Assembly (NCBI GenBank): GCA_001692895.1
Contig: KV748191.1
Span: 744,001-808,000 of the forward strand
From: Cenococcum geophilum 1.58
Lineage: Eukaryota; Ascomycota; Dothideomycetes; Gloniales; Gloniaceae
DNA length: 64,000 bases
Reading direction: 5' to 3'
Below, piece by piece: positions 22,985 through 36,360 of this stretch. A program made the translations under genes and the position numbers. The notes beneath the pieces are model-generated. The model was not told where the DNA came from and searched no databases. It saw only the letters and a program-made list of their open reading frames with translations. Within the stretch, counting starts at the first letter, position 1. Each line of letters opens with the position of its first letter.

Positions 22985-25900
22985 TATATAACTAAGAAAT
23001 TTCTAGGGCGTTTTTATCCTTATATTCTTCTAGTAGCTTATTGTCTTTATTATACTAGCATTCTATCTACTTGCCTAGGTACTTTAGCGGTCTAAGTTTA
23101 TTAGGGTAACGGCTATAGAACTTTTAAAGCTTATAGGGACTACCTATAAAGTTCTATATAGGGTACTAAGTGGGGTTTAGGTTATATCCTTTCCAACTAA
23201 TATAATACTTTAACGTTCCCTTTACAAGTTTACAAGCCAGTATTTCTTTAATTTCCTATTTATTATCGCCATTAACTTAAATTAGTAGGGGAGGTTTATT
23301 CTTTTATCTAGGCAGTAGGTTATTTATAGCTTTCCATAGCTTATCCGGTAAGAAAATAGGGTAAACTTTAATTAAGTCTAGGAGCTTAACCTTATACGAG
23401 TTACCTACTTTATTAAGAATCTTATACGGTTCTACTATCTTATAGTCTAGCTTATGGCTAGGCCGTTCTATCTTCTAGTTTTTTATTATAACCTAGACTA
23501 TATCGCCTATAGTAAAGTTAGGCTCGCGCCTATACTTATTTGCCTACTATTTTATTAATTTCTAGGCCTTTTCTAGGTTTATATAAGCTACTTTCCAAGC
23601 TTCTTTTAAGCGCTTAGCGTACTGCTAGGCTTCCTTATAAGATAGTTTTTCGCGTATAGTCTGGGGCCCTTCTAGTCTTTCCTAGTTAAAGCTTATGCGG
23701 GGTAGGTAACCTATTTTTAGTTAAATAGGGGCAAATCCGGTAGAGTTATGGGGTAGGGTCGCTTGGGCGTAGTTTATTAAGGGTAACAGTTTAGCCTAGT
23801 TATTCTAGAAGTAGTTAATAAAAGGCCGGAGTCTCTGGTCCAAGTATTAATTTATAATCTCCGTTTAACCGTCTGTCTGGGGGTAATATGCTATAGAAAG
23901 CTTTAGCTTAATACCTAGAATCTGGGTAAACTTATTCCAAAAGGCTAATATAAACTGCGGCCTATAATTGGATATAATAGTATCTAGTAGTCCGTAAATT
24001 TAGTAAATGTAGTGGATATACAGTCGGGCCGCCTCTTTAGTATTAATATTTTTGTAATAGGGAATTAAGAACGGGCGCTTACTAAAGCCGTTGACTAGGA
24101 TTATAACTATATTATATCCGTTACGGTTTAGAGGTAGCTTATAAAAGTCTATAGAGATATATTACTAGGGGCGGTCGGGTATTAAGAGGGGTTTTAATAG
24201 TCCTAGGGTCTTATCTCGTAGAATTATAGACCTATAGCAGTTATTGCAGTTTCGTATATAGCGGTTAATATCTATAATTATTCCGGGCCAGTAGTAGCGG
24301 TTACTAATAATCCTATAGGTTTTATTTTTTCTAGGGTAGGCCGTAGAGACCTAGGTATATGCTTCGGCAATAAGCCAAGTCCGTAAGTTCTATTCCTCTA
24401 CTACTACTAGCCGTTTACAGTGCTTAAGCAGTCTACTTTTAAGGGACTATAGGCTAGAAACGTTCTTTGCCTTTTCGCGGTACTCCTATAGAGAAGGGGC
24501 CGTACGGTTTGCCTATAGTAGTTTATTAATAAGGTCTAGTTCCATAGAGTTAATAGGGCATATCTCGGCATCTAAAGAGTCTATATTTAGTTCTGCCCGT
24601 ATTTAGGGGTTAAGGTGCTTTAGTTGTAGTAGCGCCTAGGTCTATAATAAGATATTTACGGCTGTTTGGTTATTTATATCCTATTTATACCTTATAAAAG
24701 CGTCCGCACGGTTAGTGGCGCTGGGCCTATATATAATTAGGAAGTTAAACTAAGATAGAGTATCCGCCTAGCGCGCCTGTTAGGCCGTAAGGGCCTTTAT
24801 TATTATAAAATATTCTAAGGCCTTATAATTGGAAACTACCTAAATAGACTTAGGGGTGCCCTCTAGTTAGGCTCGCCAGTGCTAAAAGCTAGAGATAATA
24901 GCTAGCATTTCTTTATCGTGAATTGGGTAGTTTAGCTTAGCATCTACTATAGTCTTTAAATAGTAAGTAATAGGGTGCTATTCTCCGTCTATCTGCTTTT
25001 AGGAGTAAACGCTAGCTATAACGCTATCTAAGGTATTAGTTTTTAGCATTAAGGGCCATTTTAGGTTAAAGTGGGCGAGTAAGGGAGCAGAGACTAGTTA
25101 TTTCTTAAGCTTATTAAAGGCCTGCCTATATATGGTATTAAAGTAAAAGGGCTAGTCCTTATAGGTAAGTAGGCTTAGTGGCCGGGTAATCCTGCTGTAG
25201 TTCTTAATAAAGCGTTAGTAGAAGTTATAGAACCCTAAGAATAACTGTACCCCCTTTACGGTCCTTAGGGGTACCTATTAGTTAATTACGGCCGTCTTTT
25301 CTAGGTCTGCCTTAATTCCGCTTATACTAATAATAAACCCTAAGTACTTTATACGCTTAATACTGAATTCTAACTTCTTAATATTAGCTTAGAGGCCAGC
25401 TTCCTAAAGCCGCTATAGGACTTTATAGATATACTCTTTATATTCTAGTTTATTTTAGAGTAGATTATAATATTATCTAGGTATACTATATAGAAGTTAT
25501 TAAGGTAATTAAATAGTATATTATTTATATATCGTTAGTATATAGCCGGTCCGTTAGTTAGTCTAAAAGGTAGTACTTTATATTTATACGTTTTGTAACA
25601 AATCTAAAACGTAGTAAGGTTTTCTAATTTAGGGTCTATCCTAATTCGGTAAAAAGCCTAGCGGATATTAAGCTTTGTAAAGATCTTAGCCCTACTTATT
25701 CGGGCTAAAGTCTCATTAAGTAAAGGCAGTGGGTAGCGGTCTTTAAGGGTTAAATTATTAAGCTTATAGTAGTTAATACAGAAACAAAGTCCTCTATTTA
25801 GTTTTTTGGTAAAGAGAATAAGTAAGTTAAAAGGGGCTTAACTAGGCTTAATAAAGCCCTTATCTAGGTTATTAATAAGATACTGCTTTATAGCCTATAG

Positions 25901-26900
25901 TTTGGCAGTAGATTACTGTCGGAGGGGGCTATAGCTAAGGGTAACTACCTTGTCTAGCTTAATTTTAATCTTATAGTTATACGGTCGGTGAGGCGGAAGT
26001 ATATTAGACGCTGCTTTGGAGAAGGTGTTTTTAAATTTCTAGTATTAACGGGGCAGTTTCTATTTTACTAGCTTTTTATCTATAAGTTCGCCTTTCTCTT
26101 AGGCTAGGGCTTCTTTCTCTTTAATTATTTAATTAATTTTATATAAGCTAGTTATAAAGGTAACAGTATTAGGCTAAACTAGGTTCTAGTAGAATCCTAT
26201 AGCGCTAATATAGCAGATATTAACTAGTAGGAGGTCCGTAGGTTTCTTTACGGATATTTAGGCCGTATTTTGCGGTATAGGGTTTATAGTCTTCCTTAGC
26301 TCACATTCTATTTTCTATAAGTTGTCCTTCTAATTTATTAGCTTGGTATATCGTCTAATATCCCTAGCCTTTCTTTATGGCTGCGTAGGGCCTAAGCTCT
26401 TTATTAGGGACTTAGCTAGGCTAATACTAACTTCCTAAGTCTTTAGTGCGGGTGGTGTGATATAGGCAGTTTAGGGGCGGCGTAGTATACAGATCCGTTG
26501 CGGATTAAGCTATATATCCTTCTTAAAAGCCTAGTCCCTACGCGTCGCATTGGCCTAGTAAATGGTGTTTATTTGTGGCCGTATAAGGTTTTCTATTATA
26601 ATACTGATCTCTTTTATAAAGGAAGGCGTTGGGGGTATAGTTTTAGGCTAGATAAGCTGCCTATTTTATACGTTAAGCTATAAACCTAAATAGGCTAGCT
26701 ATTTTCTTCCTAAGATTATATTATAGCTTTTAAGGTCCGTAATAAGGAAGGGGATATTATATTATCTTTGTCCGTTAACGCGGAGGTAGATCTATAAGAT
26801 AGTTATAATAGGTAGCCCTATCCGTCCGTTATACCCGCAAATAGGGATTAGTTTAGGCAGTTCTTTAAGGGGTATATTTAAAAAGTTAGCCAGTTTTATA
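22985..26900 (-). pseudogene. Element C pol pseudogene with chromodomain
   Basis: Read leftward, the protease region (about 26900-26640) includes GYNGRIGLPI and a NIILGRK-type segment. Reverse transcriptase has KDRYPLPLLNETLARI and NIRQAFYRIRI, with its YxDD box as YLDN at 25472-25483. RNase H follows. Integrase (about 24600-23700) shows HRYIGNPKLHRLL, an HHCC half with NCNNCYRS, the catalytic Asp in ISIDFYKLPL and TDGQTEIINQYL with the final Glu. The chromodomain (about 23280-23080) has EIKEILACKLVKGTLKYYI and SWKGYNLNPTQYP, close to the family pattern. Stops are mostly TAG. Compared with A and B, this protein is easier to read. Confidence 0.9.
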
Positions 26901-28185
26901 GCGCACTTTATATTAATTAAGGTAAAGGCATTTGCTTTTAAGTTAGCTAAAGTAGAGGTTAAAACTTAATATCTATTACGGAATAAAGTATAAGGGATAG
27001 TATAGCTTCTTCTATTAACTAGCTGACCTAGATTAATATATAATATATTAATCCCTTTTAACCCTAGAGAGGAGTCTTCCTCTAAGGTTTCTCTTTTTTT
27101 AGCTTTATACTATCCTCCTAAATTAATAGGACCTTATTTATCTTTACCTTTATTAGGTAGTTCCTTATAGGGTAGCCTATTTAACTACACGAGAAGTAAG
27201 CTCCTTAATTACTAAGGGCCTATATATAGGGGTTGCTATATATAGGCCGGGTGTATACTAGGCCCGTAGTAGGGGTAGCTATACGGCTAGCTGCTAGGTT
27301 AACTGTAGGAGTTACTAATTATGCTAGGGCACTATAGGCTATACTTGTAGTACTTACGGCCTGGTTTATAAGGTTTCTAGTTTTTAACTAATTAGCGCGT
27401 GCCTTAATTTAATAAAGGCCTTAGTTAATAGCTAGGTAATAGTCCATAAGTTTCTTTAATATTTATACCATAGTATAAGCTAGTAATATAGCCCGCTGTA
27501 GGTCCAGGGTAAGCTTATTAAAGAGGTCTAGTAGTAGGTCTTCTTAGGGGATCTAGGCCTATTTGGCTAGGTATTGAAAACGGGTTTAGAAGGCCGAAAA
27601 GGTCTCCGTTATTTTTATATTTAGGCTTTTATAGTTAAGGCGGGCGTTTTATACTTTAAAAGGGTCTTTATAAATAAAAGATAAGTATTTAATTATTTCT
27701 TCTTTAGAGATAAAGGGGTTTGCTAAGTCTTTAGTATATTGTGGGCGTAAATACGTCTAGGTATCTCCGCTAGTATAGCCGAAGACATAGGCCATTCTAG
27801 CTTAGGCGTTAGGGAAGTAGTCTATATTAACTTTAAGCTTATCCTATAATTAAAGCTTCTAATTATTAAATATAGGGTCGGTTTTGTCTATAAGCAGTAG
27901 GGGATCCGCGACCTTTGCTAACCACTTCGGTACTATATAGGCCTTAGTAAATCTACTAAGGCGCTAGAATAGGGCCTAAAGGACTATAGTAAGTCTTTAA
28001 TTGTCTAATAATGACTTATTATTAGATATAGGGGTATCTCTAGCTTTAAGCAGCTCTCGCAGTCGTTTAATTTTGGTATTAGCAGCCGTAAGCTCCGCCT
28101 AGGGGTTTAAAACGTTAATTATTTCTTTATCTAAAGTATTTAAGGGTCCTACAGCTACTTTACCTGCTATTGTATTTTGTGGCAT
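26901..28185 (-). pseudogene. Element C gag pseudogene
   Basis: The ATG at 28185 (minus) gives MPQNTIAGKVAVGPLNTL, then a coiled-coil-like stretch with ANTKIKRLRELLKARDTP. A capsid-like domain follows, containing NARMAYVFGY/GDTQTYLRPQY-like sequence and FQTRFQYLAKQAQIP. This pattern is typical of fungal Ty3 Gag. A zinc knuckle is not clear. A few TAG codons interrupt it. It precedes pol in the usual order. Confidence 0.8.
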
Positions 28186-28410
28186 AGTAGGAGGGGTGTT
28201 AGGTAATTCTAGGTAATTTCTTTAGGGGTTCTAGTCTATGTATGTCTTATAGGTCCTTTCCTTAGGGTTCTATTCTTTTCTTTTAGGTCCTGTCCTTATG
28301 GTCCTAGTAATATTCTTAGGGTCCTATTCTATGTTCTTATCCTATTTATAGTCTTATAAATATATTTAAGTTCCTTCTTAGGAAGAAAGAGTAGAGTAAG
28401 CTTTAGATAA

Positions 28411-28602
28411 TATTAGCGACTTAGTTAATCAAGGTATAGATACGGCAAAAGGAACGCGCAAGCCTGTACGATTAGATTGTCTATAAACGAGAATCTAAAG
28501 CTAGAGAAAGGAAAGGAGAAGGAGAGCAACGCCAGTCGAAGAAGGGTTCTTTTATGCGGTCCTCTAGTCACGTGACCGCAAAGTTCTACTAGTGCCGTAA
28601 CA
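28411..28602 (-). repeat. Element C 5' LTR
   Basis: This 192-bp LTR starts TATTAGCGAC, where the other LTR has TGTTAGCGAC. It ends GTGCCGTAACA and is followed by the TTGGT duplication. Confidence 0.95.
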
Positions 28603-28607
28603 TTGGT

Positions 28608-29290
28608 AGTTTTAGACTATACTAACCAGCTAACGTCTTCATTTATTCTAGGCTTAAGCGTATCTTTATTAACTATAAGCTTACTCCCTAAGAGCTTTAT
28701 TAGTATTAGTTTGGACCTAATATTAGTATTAAACGTTTAAGAGTCTCTGCTCTGGCTACACCTTATTATCTTACCCCTATTTTTATACCTACCTATACCC
28801 CTAATAAGGGTTCTAGGTTTTATTCTTATTAGCTATCCCTTAGATGGCCAATAAATACTAATCCTACTCCTAAGGATAAGGTATAGTGGCTTTTTAGATT
28901 AGGTATTTGGGATTTATTCTTATATATAGTAGCAATTAAGGACCTTAATTAGGTGCTTAGGAAGGCCTTAAAAGGCTTTTAAAAAGGGCTTAGAAGCCCT
29001 AAAAATAATGTTCCTAATATAGATTAATAAATAGGAATGCAATTCTAGTAAAATGCCCTATTAACTCTATACTATATAAGAAAAGGCTAAGGACCCGTCC
29101 TGCCTTAGGCTATAGCCCTATCCCTATAGTTTTCGGAGCTTATCTATACTATATCTAATTTAACCTATTTACTTTTTAGGGCCTTTTACGGCCTAATATA
29201 AGCTTTCTTTATAGGTTGCGATAATACCATAGTATTAGAGCGCTTTTTATAACTTATAAATTGTAGACCTTAGTCCTAATATTCTTTTAT
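28608..29290 (-). other. A2 3' extension, right part
   Basis: This is the continuation of the A-family 3' extension after element C, matching A1 about 6521-7185 in reverse. It includes the counterpart of the ATG at A1 6883. No domain is recognised. Confidence 0.6.
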
Positions 29291-31381
29291 AATATTTTTG
29301 TAATAATTAAGGTAATCCTCTAGTTCTTATATAGAGTCCTTAGTGGGCTAGCCTAGCTATTTAACTTTAAATTAAAGCTTATTCTTAATAGACTTATAGT
29401 ATAATATAGCTTTAACTTTATACCACTTACTTACTACCTTAGGGTGTTTAATTAGGCCTAGACGGAAGTTCTTTTTTGGTAGTAGTCTATACTATAGCTC
29501 TAGTAGGTTTATATAAAATACTAGATATATATAGGCTATAAATAGGGGTAGCTAGAGATAATAGGCTAGCTTACTAATTTATTCCTTAACTTAAAAGGGA
29601 CCTAGGTATCTTATATTAAGCTTTTTTAATAGTTAACGGGTTTTAATATTTGTTAAACGTAATAGAACCTTATTACCTACTCTAAAATGCTTATCCTGGT
29701 ACTTATAGTTATACTAAAGTCTTTACTACTCTTAGGTATCTTATAGGCTCTACTTTACATGCTTTTATTACTCCTCCTATTTCTAGAGGTATCCTTATAC
29801 TTTTTAGTAAATATCCTTACACTTTCCAATAAGATCCTATAACTAATCATACGGCCTTAGCTAGTAATTATTAGGTATACTATTAAACCTAAATAGTTAA
29901 ACGCTATAGGCAATCTAGATTAGTGTATACTTATATAATACGTATTCCTTTAAATTATAAGTATACTCTACGTACAGAAGTAGCTTATACTAATTATCTT
30001 ACTAGTAGTTTAAATATATTTATAGGTAAGACTCCAGTTCCTAGTTCTGGCGTTTTATTTACCTATCCGTTTATAGATAGAAAGCTATACTATAATAGTA
30101 GTCTATCTTTAAATAGAAGTATAGGTTTGACTAGTACTGGCTTATAAAGACGCTGCCCCTATTAGTAATAATAGAGTGCAGCTAATCTACTTTAAGAAAG
30201 TATTTCTCCTTAATTAGGTTGGCTAGCGCTTGTATATTAATTGTTTTGTTAATAGGAAGGTATTAGACGTACTTTAAAAACCTATTAATAAGTATAAGGA
30301 CCAAATCGTATATTTATCCTTAGCTATCTTTAGATAGTAGGAGATCCGTAATAAAGTCTATAGCGTAATATCGTTATAGCTTACTAGTGGGGGGAACTAA
30401 TTTAAGTAGACCCTATAGCTTGTGCCTATAGATCTTATATACTTAATACTTCTTATAATGGCTAATATACTCCTTTACTTCCTAATTAAGCCTTAGCTAA
30501 TAGTATTTACGCTAAAGTAATTCCACTATCTTTGCTTAACTATAGTAGCCGCCTAAAGGATTATTATAATTCTTTATAAGAATCTTTTATTATAGATTTG
30601 CTTCTTATAGCACCTAAACCTTACTACCTCTACGTAGTAGGCCTATTAGGTCTAGTTTCTAATAGTAGCGCCTTATAGCTTCCTTTCCATTACATTTCCA
30701 GTCTACTTCTATATTAAAAATAGTATAGAAAGTATCCCTCCATTATACTTCACGGATAAGATCCGTTAACTTTTTAGATAGTTTTTAGGTAAAAGCTGTT
30801 TTATCCTATACTACTCTAAGTATAAGACTAGATAGTACTATAGATCTTATAACTCTTTAATATATATACGTTAGGAAGGCCGCTATAAGGTTAAAGTCCT
30901 TTAATTATTATAGAGCTCTAAGTTTTAATTGCTCTATAGCTTTACTATTAGCTTAAGAGGATAGCTTAGTAATTAGGGATAGTATATTACTAGGTTTTAA
31001 GAATATATTAAGGACGTCCTATTTAGGTATATTTGGACCCTTATTAGTAATGGACCGGGTACTAGCCAAAATATTAGTAGAAACTAATAGGGCTTATACT
31101 ACCTAAGACTTAATATATAGAGCTATAGGTGCTTAAGCATTCTATACCTAGAGCTTATTCTATAATATAGGGAGTAAGATATCTATTATCTATTTTCCTT
31201 CTCCCGTTTTAAAGCCTTTGGTATAATCTAGCCGTTATAACAGTCTATTAGTAGGGTTATTTTCCCCTAGCTTATATTTAATCTCAAAATTAAATTGCGT
31301 AAGCTCCTTTACCTATTTAGCTTATTAAGGTATAAGCTCCTTTATAGTTATAAAGTAGCGTAGATTATAGTAATCTAAAAG
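29291..31381 (-). pseudogene. A2 chromodomain, integrase and partial RNase H pseudogene
   Basis: From right to left this segment carries the end of RNase H (about 31380-31240), the linker, integrase (about 30700-29600) and the chromodomain (about 29440-29290). It matches A1 4400-6510 with many transitions. The integrase target-site motif region is antisense to a 74-codon open frame at 29923-30147, which I regard as a shadow. RNase H is cut at 31386 by B2 and resumes at 55448. Confidence 0.85.
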
Positions 31382-31386
31382 TATAT

Positions 31387-31810
31387 TATAACGGAACCTT
31401 ATAGAAAGAACTACAATAGGCTCGTTATTNGGCTAGGTGTATAGGTAATGCAAATNAAAGTTAACAACGTAATAATAACTAGTGGAGTGGTTGCCCAATA
31501 GATTAACTCTAATTATATTCTAAGAATCACTATAAAGGAGAGAACTATCTGGGTAGGGACTATAGTCCTTTAAATACATAACCGTACTCCTAAGAAATCC
31601 CCTTTATACGTAAGATATGTGTTATACGTATTATACGTACGTTTCCTTTATACATTATGTATACTACGTATAACGTTATATAACCTTAGCTACTATTCCT
31701 TATTATATAGCTCTACCGGCTCCATCCTAGACTGTGCCTAAATTAACTAACTAGCTTTTTTTAACTCCTCTTTAAGTAGTCGTAATATTATACTTAAAGC
31801 GTCCATAACA
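31387..31810 (-). repeat. B2 3' LTR
   Basis: The 424-bp LTR runs on the plus strand from TATAACGGAACC to GCGTCCATAACA. The pyrimidine-rich bases directly to its right (31811-31833) are the complement of the polypurine tract. Confidence 0.95.
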
Positions 31811-32500
31811 CTATCTCCCTCCTCTTTATCTTCGTCCTTAAAGATCCTAAATATCTCTAAGTTGTTTACTAAAGGTGTAATATCCGTCTAATTAATTTAG
31901 TTAATATTATTACTTATTATGCCTAAGGCTCCTTCCTCTTTATAGGCGCAACGTTGTACTTATACTATTGCTGCGATATTATCTCTTAATAAGATTATAC
32001 CATCTTTATATTCTCGCTATTTAAAAGAAGGGTTAGTCTATATTATATTAGTAAGTCCATCTTCGCGATAACCGTCCTCTTACTTAGAGTGCACTAAAGC
32101 GAATATTCGTTCGTCCTATGATATTTACTCTATCTCTAATGCTAAATATACGCGACCTATTACTCTTAATAGTCGTTTAGTTCCCTAATTAATTTGTCTT
32201 AGGGTCTTATATTTAATCTACTACTGCGCGGCTAGATAGTAAACTGTCTTAAGCCCTTACTAAGTTAGAATATTCTTGTAATATAGAGCAGAAGGCCTTT
32301 AAAGCCCATATTGCGGCGTTTGCTTAATTACTCCGTCTTAAAAAGGTTTATTTTAAGGAGTAGAAGCTTATAGAATAGGGTCTATAGGAACTTAGTAATA
32401 AAAGAATGGATTCTCTTCTGGCCGAGAAAGAAATAGATCTAAATAGCTTGGTAACTGCTCTTTTGGGTCCCCCTTAGGTGACTTATTCTTTGGCGATCCT
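31811..32500 (-). other. B2 3' region after chromodomain, no gene seen
   Basis: About 0.7 kb lies between the polypurine tract and the chromodomain. Apart from the tract itself I see no domain and no convincing frame. Confidence 0.6.
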
Positions 32501-34174
32501 TTTTTATTAATACTGCCTGACCTAATTTCTTCCGATACTCCTGTACCTTTCCTATAGCATTTTTTAAATTCTCTAGTAGCTCCTAGGTAGTTTTAGTATA
32601 ACCTATTTACTTTACCTCGTACTATATTTTATTGTTAATGTCCTTGTAACTAATAATCTTTAAAACTTACTATTTGTCTTCTTCCTATCCTCTATACGTA
32701 TCTGCTTTATAAACTAGTGGCTTAATATTCCTATATACTAGCTCTAGCATTATAATATGCTATATAGGGTAGATCTTAATTTTGGCTGGTAGGTTTAACT
32801 TAAATATAACTAGTGAAATCCTTTATATAATTTTAAAAGGTTTTAGTTTAACGTAGTCCAACTTCTTACTTAGTCGTTAACTCTTGAAATTTTTATGTAG
32901 TAGCTATACTTTATCTCCCTCCTTAAGATCTAGTCCCTTAGATCTTTTAGCGTTATAGTACTTTTTTATTCTCTCTTATACTTTTTTTATTAATTCTATA
33001 AGGTCTGCATAAAGATTTATTAACGTCTTTATTTTTACTTTAGCCGTGCTACTTGTTTTCTTTACTTATTATAGTAATAATAATATCCTTAGCTTATATC
33101 TATAATTTACCTTAAATAGTAATATGCCTATTCCTTTCTATGGTGTTGCATTGTATATAAACTATATAACTAGTAATAGTAATACCTAATTATTTTATGC
33201 GTAATTGATATAATGTCTTAAATACTGCTCTAGTGTCTAATTTAATCTTTTTGTTTAACCGTCTGTCTATAGGTAATATGCGGTAAAAGTTACTACTCTT
33301 ACTCCTTGTTCCGCTAAAAATACCTCCTAAAATGCTACTATAAATCTTAGATCTCTATCCAATATAATCTTGCTTAATGCTTTATATCTTATAAACACTT
33401 CTTTAATATAGATTCTAGCAACGTCTTCTGCTAATACTTCTTCTATATACGCTATAAAGTATCCCTACTTTATAAACTTATCTACTATTACTAAGATTAT
33501 ATTATAATCTTATCCGGTAATAGGATCTTTTAATTTTAGCAACTTAATAATAAAGTCCTATAATATAACCTCCTATAGTCTCTTTAGTATTTTAATAGGT
33601 TATAGCCCTCTATATAGCTTATACCTTATTAGTTTATTTCTTTAGTAATCTAGATATTCCTTTATAACTTTTTATACTAAGCCCTAGATTCTATTAATAA
33701 TATACTCCTCCTAAAGTCTTAACACTAAGCTTATAGCTCTATTATGTCCTTAAGTTAATCCCTTATAGAAATCTTCTATAAATTATTCTGCTATATTTCT
33801 TAGGATATACTTTACTTTTTAATTTTCGTATATATCCGTTTATAAATCTTCTAGTTATATTTCTAGAATCCTTTATTCCTAAAAGCTTTCTAGTAACTTG
33901 TAACTCTTCTCTAGTTCTTAAATTACTATAATCTTTAGATAATTATACCTAATTAATCTGTCTATATCTTTTCGCAGTAAAGCCCCTAATGGCTTTTTAT
34001 TATTCTATAGTTTAGCTTTTCTACTTAGAGTATCTACTTATGTATTATCTATACCCTTAGTATACTAAATCTTAAAATAGTATTCTATAAGCATCTCTGC
34101 CTATTTAACCTGTCTTTAATTAAGTTTCTTTATTATTAGGAATCCTATTAGGTTCTTATAATCCGTCTTAACTA
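32501..34174 (-). pseudogene. B2 chromodomain, integrase and RNase H pseudogene
   Basis: The chromodomain at about 32720-32540 reads DINNKI then YEVK-IGYTKTT-ELLENLKNA, where the aromatic-cage Trp positions are stops or changed. Upstream in the coding sense are the integrase tail (32829-33029), the core (about 33030-33650) and RNase H to 34174. E1 interrupts the sequence here at TAAAT and coding resumes at 50392. This is the only place in the window where the B-family chromodomain is present. Confidence 0.8.
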
Positions 34175-34179
34175 TAAAT

Positions 34180-34258
34180 TGTTACAGTGCTGCAATAAAG
34201 TAGACTAAATAACTACGTTATGGTATAAAGAGGGGAAGAAGGTAGAAAGGGGGTATTG
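34180..34258 (-). repeat. E1 3' LTR, first part
   Basis: The first 79 bp of the LTR begin TGTTACAGTGCTGC. They end in TATTG, the target duplication of E2. This part is the inverted complement of the adjacent E2 LTR end (34366-34444). Confidence 0.95.
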
Positions 34259-34444
34259 TGTCACGGCACTGACTTATCGCATACTGTTCCATACTGTCTC
34301 GTACTATTTCCTACCGTTAGCTAACCCACCACTAGCGCCTTGGCGGCTGGCCCTACTATTTATATACAATACCCCTTTTCACCTTCTTCTCCTCTTTATA
34401 CCACAACGTAGTTATTTAGTCTACTTTATTGCAGCACTGTAACA
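34259..34444 (+). repeat. E2 5' LTR
   Basis: This 186-bp LTR starts TGTCACGGCACTGAC and ends CAGCACTGTAACA, both intact. Confidence 0.95.
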
Positions 34445-35030
34445 GTTTATGGTATCTCTAATTACGCCCCGTCGCGATCTCTGTTTTTCCCAGTCCACTA
34501 TCTCTATTTTCCCAGTATAATCGCAACCCAGCGCGACCAACAACACTATACCACAGTCCCAAACAACCTTAGTACAATTCCAGATAATCTTAGTATTACA
34601 GCCAGCCTTACAAATTTCAATTGCTTTACCCAGACCCTCTAGAATGGGCGACCATAATATAGAAAACATCCCATCGGCGAATATACGCGAAGCACTCGCC
34701 TGCCTCTTCAATACCTCCTATAACTATATTGCCTAGGCAATTAGGAGTAGTCCGGAGTACCCTAAGGACCTTAACATAGCAGGAACCTTCCAGCACCTCT
34801 CTATATATACAACCTTTTTAACTAGCGTTAAGAGCGGCCTCTAAGCCGTCTATAATAAAGGACAAGCCGTAAAGTCCTAACTTAAAGAAGCCTAGCACAG
34901 GATCAATTCCCTTATAACGCTTAAACTACGTATATAACAATACAAACAGCAAGCTTTAATATATACTACAACTATACAAAACCTAAGCTCTTAGATTTCT
35001 ATACTTACCTAGACCATTGCCGACAAGAAT
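34445..35030 (+). other. E2 5' leader
   Basis: This is non-coding sequence between LTR and gag. TGGTATCTC at about 34450 could be a primer-binding site, though it starts 5-6 bases after the LTR. The minus-strand open frame at 34421-34711 runs into the LTR and has no relatives that I recognise, so I treat it as a shadow. Confidence 0.5.
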
Positions 35031-36360
35031 ATAGCTGCTAGCTCCTATTCTCCTACTAAGCCCCGTAAGAAAAAGCGTGAAGCAAAAAATCCAACCCCAT
35101 TTAATGGTAAGGGATCACCAACTAAAAAGCAAGAAAAATTTAAAATATGGGAAACGAAGGTCTAAGGCGTTTTCTAGAGGGATGCAAAGTACTTTAAAAC
35201 CCTAATAGACGAAGTCCTCTATATATTAGACATGCTGACAGATAAGGCTTATAACTATATTAAGCATGGCCTTAATACGCTACGCATATACCCAAACAAC
35301 TCAAGTAAATGGATCTTCTCCGACTAAGAGTCTATGCTTATATATATAAGGAAGCACTATAAGACTATAGATATAACCTAAGTAGTAAAAAATAAGTTGG
35401 ATACCCTAAACCAGGGCAAGTGTAACTACTGGTCCTAGAAAGCAGAGCTTAATAAGTTAATAATTAAAGTAAATAAGACTAAGGAACAAAAAGTGGATTT
35501 GCTTAAAAAGAATATTTCCTTAAAGATAAAGGACCTAGCCCTTACCCTCAGCCGTAAGATTAGTGATGCTAACTACGTAGGATAGAGTAAGCAGATGGAT
35601 GTGTTTACTTATAACTTATAGAACCATGCTTACCACACTAAGCTAAATACCGCTAAACTAAGCACCGCTAGCGGCTATTAACCTATATTACCGCAGAATG
35701 ATCTAATAAACCTTGACGCCGCTAAATTCGGTAGCGGTAGCGGTAGTCTCCCTAACGACGTCTGAAGATATTATATAGATAATAGACTCTGCATAGCATA
35801 TGGTTAACCTAGCCACTAGAAAGACGCTTACAACCCTAGTAAAAACCTAAATCCCCTCCTAATGCTACGGCGCTAACCCCTTTCTAGCCGCGGCAGATTC
35901 TTTAATAGAGGGGATAGTAACTAAGGTGGTAACCGTGGATAGGGACGTGGGTCCGGACATAAAGACCTACCCCTGCGATTTCCTTCCCTAATATAGCCCC
36001 AGCCGATAGTCTCGTACGTAAACTACGGATAAGTACTCTATACCGCCACTAATTGTAAAACCGGCTAAGTCCTTAGTAAAGTACCCTCTAGCATATATAC
36101 ACCGTCAGAGACTAATACGTTAGGATATACTAGCCAAGACCATAGCCACCAGCTAAGCCCTATAATCCAGTTATTAAAAGGCTAACCCTTAGACTAAGTC
36201 GCCTCTAAGGGTTAGAACTATACGGGGAGGAGGATAAAAGGATTAGATCTATGCTACTAGATTAGTTAAACCTTGTTCTAAGCCAGTTGCTATTTAACCT
36301 TAGAATAGTAAGTAATAATAGAAATGCCATCCTTATTTAGACCTATCTCTCCTTACTACG
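35031..36360 (+). pseudogene. E2 gag pseudogene
   Basis: A basic N-terminal stretch (SPTKPRKKKREAKNPTPFNG) leads into a capsid-like region, including EAKVQGVF-like sequence, DMLTDKAYNYIKHGL and IRKHYKTIDITQVVKNKLD. A helical segment follows near 35430-35600. A Gly/Ser/Arg-rich tail at 35720-35960 (GSGSGSLPND, then GR/GG-rich) may bind RNA in place of a zinc knuckle. A few RIP-type stops break it. Confidence 0.75.

Larger units (their letters stand above)
22669..28602 (-). mobile_element. Ty3/gypsy chromovirus, family C
   Basis: This complete 5.9-kb element lies within A2. It has 192-bp LTRs at 22669-22860 and 28411-28602, starting TGTTAGCGAC and ending GTGCCGTAACA. The duplication TTAGT (22664-22668) / TTGGT (28603-28607) differs by one transition. 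The polypurine tract (C-run on the plus strand) adjoins the left LTR, so the element reads leftward. Gag, protease, RT, RNase H, integrase and chromodomain are all recognisable. Its 3' untranslated part holds the palindrome at 22943-22965 that is shared with family E. Confidence 0.95.

Noticed and set aside
26498..26683. Plus-strand 61-codon frame
   Set aside because: It is antisense to the protease region of element C.
34421..34711. 96-codon minus-strand open frame in the E2 leader
   Set aside because: It overlaps the LTR and leader of E2, resembles nothing I recognise, and the element codes on the other strand.
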